Shown here piece after piece: positions 6,406-8,253 of a stretch of 8,253 bases of DNA. The stretch comes from Bacteroidota bacterium (GTDB taxonomy: Bacteria; Bacteroidota; Bacteroidia; Chitinophagales; Chitinophagaceae), in the NCBI GenBank assembly GCA_023386395.1, contig JAEWJV010000495.1, positions 1-8,253 of the forward strand, written 5' to 3'. Position 1 is the stretch's first letter. Each line of letters starts with the position of its first letter. The notes beneath the pieces were generated by a model, which saw nothing but the letters and a program-made list of their open reading frames with translations, had not been told where the DNA came from and ran no database searches. A program made the translations under genes and the position numbers.

Positions 6406-7101
6406 ATGAGCCTTTCAGTATATAAAAAGAAACGCAGCTTTACTAAAACACCGGAACCTACCGGTGGCAAAACTTTAAAAAAAGAATTGGTATTCGTGGT
6501 ACAGAAACACGACGCATCGCGCCTGCATTATGATTTCCGGTTAGAAATGGAAGGGGTGCTCAAAAGCTGGGCGGTGCCTAAAGGCCCTTCGCTTAATCCG
6601 GAAGATAAACGTTTGGCCATAATGGTAGAAGACCATCCTTTTGATTACAGGTCTTTTGAAGGTATAATTCCCGAAGGCAATTATGGCGCTGGCACTGTGA
6701 TTGTTTGGGATGAAGGCACTTATACACCACTGGAAGACACAGGCGACAAAAAGGAGAATGAAAAGGTTTTATTGAAGCAGCTATATGCCGGCAGTTTAAA
6801 AATCGTAATGCATGGCAAAAAGTTAAAAGGTGAATTTGCCCTGGTGAAAACCAATTACCAGGGTGAGAATAGCTGGCTGCTGATTAAGCATAACGACAAG
6901 TATGCATCGGAGAAAGATGTTACATTAAAAGGTAAATCTGTTGTTTCTAAGAAAACTATAACGCAGGTAGAAAAAACAAGTAATAAAATATGGGAAAGCA
7001 ATCGCAAAAAAACAACGGCGAAAAAATCTGTAAAGCGGGTAAAGAGCGCAAAAACAAAACCTGCAGCCAAAAAACGTAGCATAACTGTAACAAAAAAGTA
7101 A
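6406..7101 (+). CDS. Stand-alone LigD-type DNA 3'-phosphoesterase with lysine-rich tail
   Basis: The 231-residue protein matches the phosphoesterase (PE) module of bacterial DNA ligase D, a manganese-dependent enzyme that removes 3'-phosphate and 3'-terminal ribonucleotides at DNA ends to leave a clean 3'-OH. The core spans about residues 22-165. QKHDASRLHYDFRLE supplies His35, His41, Asp43 and Arg45; VEDHPFDY supplies His77 and Tyr81. These residues keep the exact spacing of His42, His48, Asp50, Arg52, His84 and Tyr88 in Pseudomonas aeruginosa LigD, as recalled from the literature. SWAVPKGPS, GIIPEGNYGAGTV and SWLLIKHNDKYA are also typical. There is no ligase or polymerase module: the chain ends in a basic Lys/Ser/Thr/Ala tail (about 195-231) resembling histone-H1-like DNA-binding tails. 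The ATG at 6406 is used; another ATG at 6402 is out of frame. No ku or ligase gene adjoins it. Catalytic residues are intact, so an active enzyme is likely. Confidence 0.93.
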   Translation: MSLSVYKKKRSFTKTPEPTGGKTLKKELVFVVQKHDASRLHYDFRLEMEGVLKSWAVPKGPSLNPEDKRLAIMVEDHPFDYRSFEGIIPEGNYGAGTVIVWDEGTYTPLEDTGDKKENEKVLLKQLYAGSLKIVMHGKKLKGEFALVKTNYQGENSWLLIKHNDKYASEKDVTLKGKSVVSKKTITQVEKTSNKIWESNRKKTTAKKSVKRVKSAKTKPAAKKRSITVTKK

Positions 7102-7139
7102 TCTATTATACTGTAGGTCCCTGATTGCCTAAATTTCTC

Positions 7140-7164
7140 TATAACCTGCTTTAGTTATAATTTT
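7140..7164 (+). terminator. Weak terminator-like hairpin after the phosphoesterase gene
   Basis: TATAAC (7140-7145) and GTTATA (7154-7159) form a 6-bp stem with an 8-nt loop, followed by A and then TTTT (7161-7164). It starts about 40 bases after the phosphoesterase stop codon. The stem has only one G-C pair, so it would be weak. Confidence 0.28.
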
Positions 7165-7182
7165 ACCTGTTTTTAAAAATGT

Positions 7183-7212
7183 CTGGATTTCATTTTACCC
7201 GAAATAATCCAG
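7183..7212 (+). promoter_or_regulatory. Hairpin in the leader upstream of lipA
   Basis: CTGGATT (7183-7189) and AATCCAG (7206-7212) are perfect 7-bp inverted repeats. An alternative fold adds TTTC pairing with GAAA (7201-7204) and bulges three bases. No T run follows on the plus strand, so it does not look like a terminator for the preceding gene. It ends 45 bases before the lipA ATG and could be an operator or an RNA leader structure. Whether it is transcribed is unknown. Confidence 0.35.
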
Positions 7213-7244
7213 GGCAATTTGAGACAGGTAATGTGAATTAAAAC

Positions 7245-7249
7245 AGGAG
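7245..7249 (+). promoter_or_regulatory. Shine-Dalgarno sequence of lipA
   Basis: AGGAG lies 8 bases before the ATG at 7258. A second AGGAG at 7252-7256 is only one base from the start and is probably too close to work. A consensus SD is notable because many Bacteroidota genes lack one; none is obvious for the other genes here. It supports the start at 7258. Confidence 0.6.
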
Positions 7250-7257
7250 ATAGGAGC

Positions 7258-8184
7258 ATGGAACAAACAACAGCCTGCACATCGCAGCAAAGCATCAAAC
7301 CAAGATATCAAAAGCCAAACTGGTTACGTGTAAAATTACCCATTGGCGAAAGCTATAAACATGTACGCAACCTTGTAGATACGCATAAACTTCACACAAT
7401 TTGTGAGAGCGGCAATTGCCCTAATATGGGTGAATGCTGGGGCGCCGGTACAGCAACGTTCATGATATTGGGCAACATTTGCACCCGCAGTTGCGGATTC
7501 TGCGCCGTAGCCACCGGCCGGCCGGAACCGGTTGACTGGGATGAACCGCAGCGTGTGGCAGAAGCCATTCATTTAATGAAAGTAAAACATGCTGTAATTA
7601 CCAGCGTTGACCGGGATGAACTTAAAGATGGCGGCTCAACTGTATGGTTCAATACTATAAAAGCCGTAAAAGCTTTAAACCCGGATACAACACTTGAAAC
7701 GTTAATCCCGGATTTTAAAGGCATACATGAGCAAATAGAAAAAGTTGCCGAAGCATCGCCCGAAGTCATCAGCCACAATATGGAAACCGTTGAACGGCTT
7801 ACCCGGCAGGTGCGTATACAGGCAAAATACCGCCGCAGCCTCGAAGTGCTTCGTTACCTGAAAGAATTGGGTGTTCGCACTAAAACGGGTATTATGCTGG
7901 GCCTCGGCGAAACCAAAGAAGAAGTAATTGAAACCATGAACGACCTGGCTGCTGTAAATCTTGATGTGCTTACGCTCGGCCAATATCTGCAGCCTACTGT
8001 CAAACATCTGCCGGTTGAACGTTTTGTGCATCCGGATGAATTTGCAGAATTCAGGGAAATAGGTTATTCGCTTGGTTTTGACTATGTGGAAAGCGGCCCT
8101 TTGGTGCGTTCTTCCTATCACAGCGAAAAACATGTTTTTCCAGGCTATGGCAGGCAGCAATGGCTGGGTGAAAAGGTGAATTAA
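7258..8184 (+). CDS. lipA: Lipoyl synthase
   Basis: LipA is a radical-SAM enzyme that inserts two sulfur atoms into the octanoyl group carried by lipoyl domains of 2-oxoacid dehydrogenases or glycine cleavage H protein, in the cytoplasm. The 308-residue product has both cluster motifs: the auxiliary 4Fe-4S cysteines 49, 54 and 60 in [12 protein letters not shown], and the radical-SAM cysteines 75, 79 and 82 in [21 protein letters not shown] (115-127) and the C-terminal RSSYHSEK (284-291), whose serine ligates the auxiliary cluster, are also intact. Length is normal for the family, and the ATG is supported by an upstream AGGAG. The N terminus carries a short non-conserved segment with one extra cysteine (Cys7). 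LipB, the octanoyl transferase often found beside lipA, is not in the window. The gene stands about 155 bp after the phosphoesterase gene with no obvious functional link. Confidence 0.98.
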   Translation: MEQTTACTSQQSIKPRYQKPNWLRVKLPIGESYKHVRNLVDTHKLHTICESGNCPNMGECWGAGTATFMILGNICTRSCGFCAVATGRPEPVDWDEPQRVAEAIHLMKVKHAVITSVDRDELKDGGSTVWFNTIKAVKALNPDTTLETLIPDFKGIHEQIEKVAEASPEVISHNMETVERLTRQVRIQAKYRRSLEVLRYLKELGVRTKTGIMLGLGETKEEVIETMNDLAAVNLDVLTLGQYLQPTVKHLPVERFVHPDEFAEFREIGYSLGFDYVESGPLVRSSYHSEKHVFPGYGRQQWLGEKVN

Positions 8185-8201
8185 TTTCTTTGGCACCAAA
8201 C

Positions 8202-8220
8202 CCGGTTGCCATTTAACCGG
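8202..8220 (+). terminator. Hairpin downstream of lipA, possible 3'-end structure
   Basis: CCGGTT (8202-8207) and AACCGG (8215-8220) form a perfect 6-bp stem with a 7-nt loop, starting 17 bases after the lipA stop codon. No T tract follows, so it is not a classic intrinsic terminator. Nothing else is recognisable in the last 33 bases of the window. Confidence 0.25.
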
Positions 8221-8253
8221 CGCTATCGAAGGCCAGGGTTACCAGTCATAGTT

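Noticed and set aside
7702..8199. 165-residue open frame on the minus strand opposite lipA
   Set aside because: It is antisense to the fully conserved lipA frame, and its translation (rich in Phe, His and Lys) resembles no family. It is open only because of codon bias on the other strand.

Overview
The window looks like chromosomal DNA from a member of the Bacteroidota, most plausibly near the Chitinophagaceae. This is an inference from three things: protein style, an exact match to the Bacteroidota -7 promoter motif (TAnnTTTG), and a GH3/serine-hydrolase fusion typical of that phylum. The DNA is moderately AT-rich. No tRNA, rRNA, CRISPR array, integrase or transposase gene was seen.

Layout. 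Four genes lie on the minus strand over positions 1-6207. In their transcription order they are: a 980-residue secreted protein joining a NagZ-like GH3 glycosidase to a class C beta-lactamase-type serine hydrolase (3265-6207); an M42-family metallo-aminopeptidase (1945-3063); a CrtY-type lycopene cyclase (613 to about 1779); and the N-terminal 167 residues of a ribokinase, cut by the window edge (1-502). A divergent intergenic region of about 200 bp (6208-6405) separates them from two plus-strand genes. These are a stand-alone LigD-type 3'-phosphoesterase with a lysine-rich tail (6406-7101) and lipoyl synthase lipA (7258-8184).

How the genes relate. The set does not form one pathway. It covers cell-wall turnover, peptide hydrolysis, carotenoid cyclisation, sugar phosphorylation, DNA-end repair and lipoate biosynthesis. 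The minus-strand genes are separated by gaps of roughly 110-200 bp, and the gaps contain terminator-like or other hairpins. Separate transcription is therefore more likely than one operon.

Non-coding structure. The most curious stretch is about 140 bp between the peptidase and the lycopene cyclase. It is bounded by inverted 13-bp repeats, each made of two CGTGAA units, and carries a near-perfect 11-bp central hairpin. It looks like a small palindromic or MITE-like intergenic element and appears to have created a false N-terminal extension on the cyclase ORF. A second structured spacer (3131-3216) precedes the peptidase promoter, and a 30-nt hairpin lies in the lipA leader. No clearly undescribed multi-gene system is visible. 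The points most worth following up are the intergenic element, the GH3/beta-lactamase fusion and the solo phosphoesterase.
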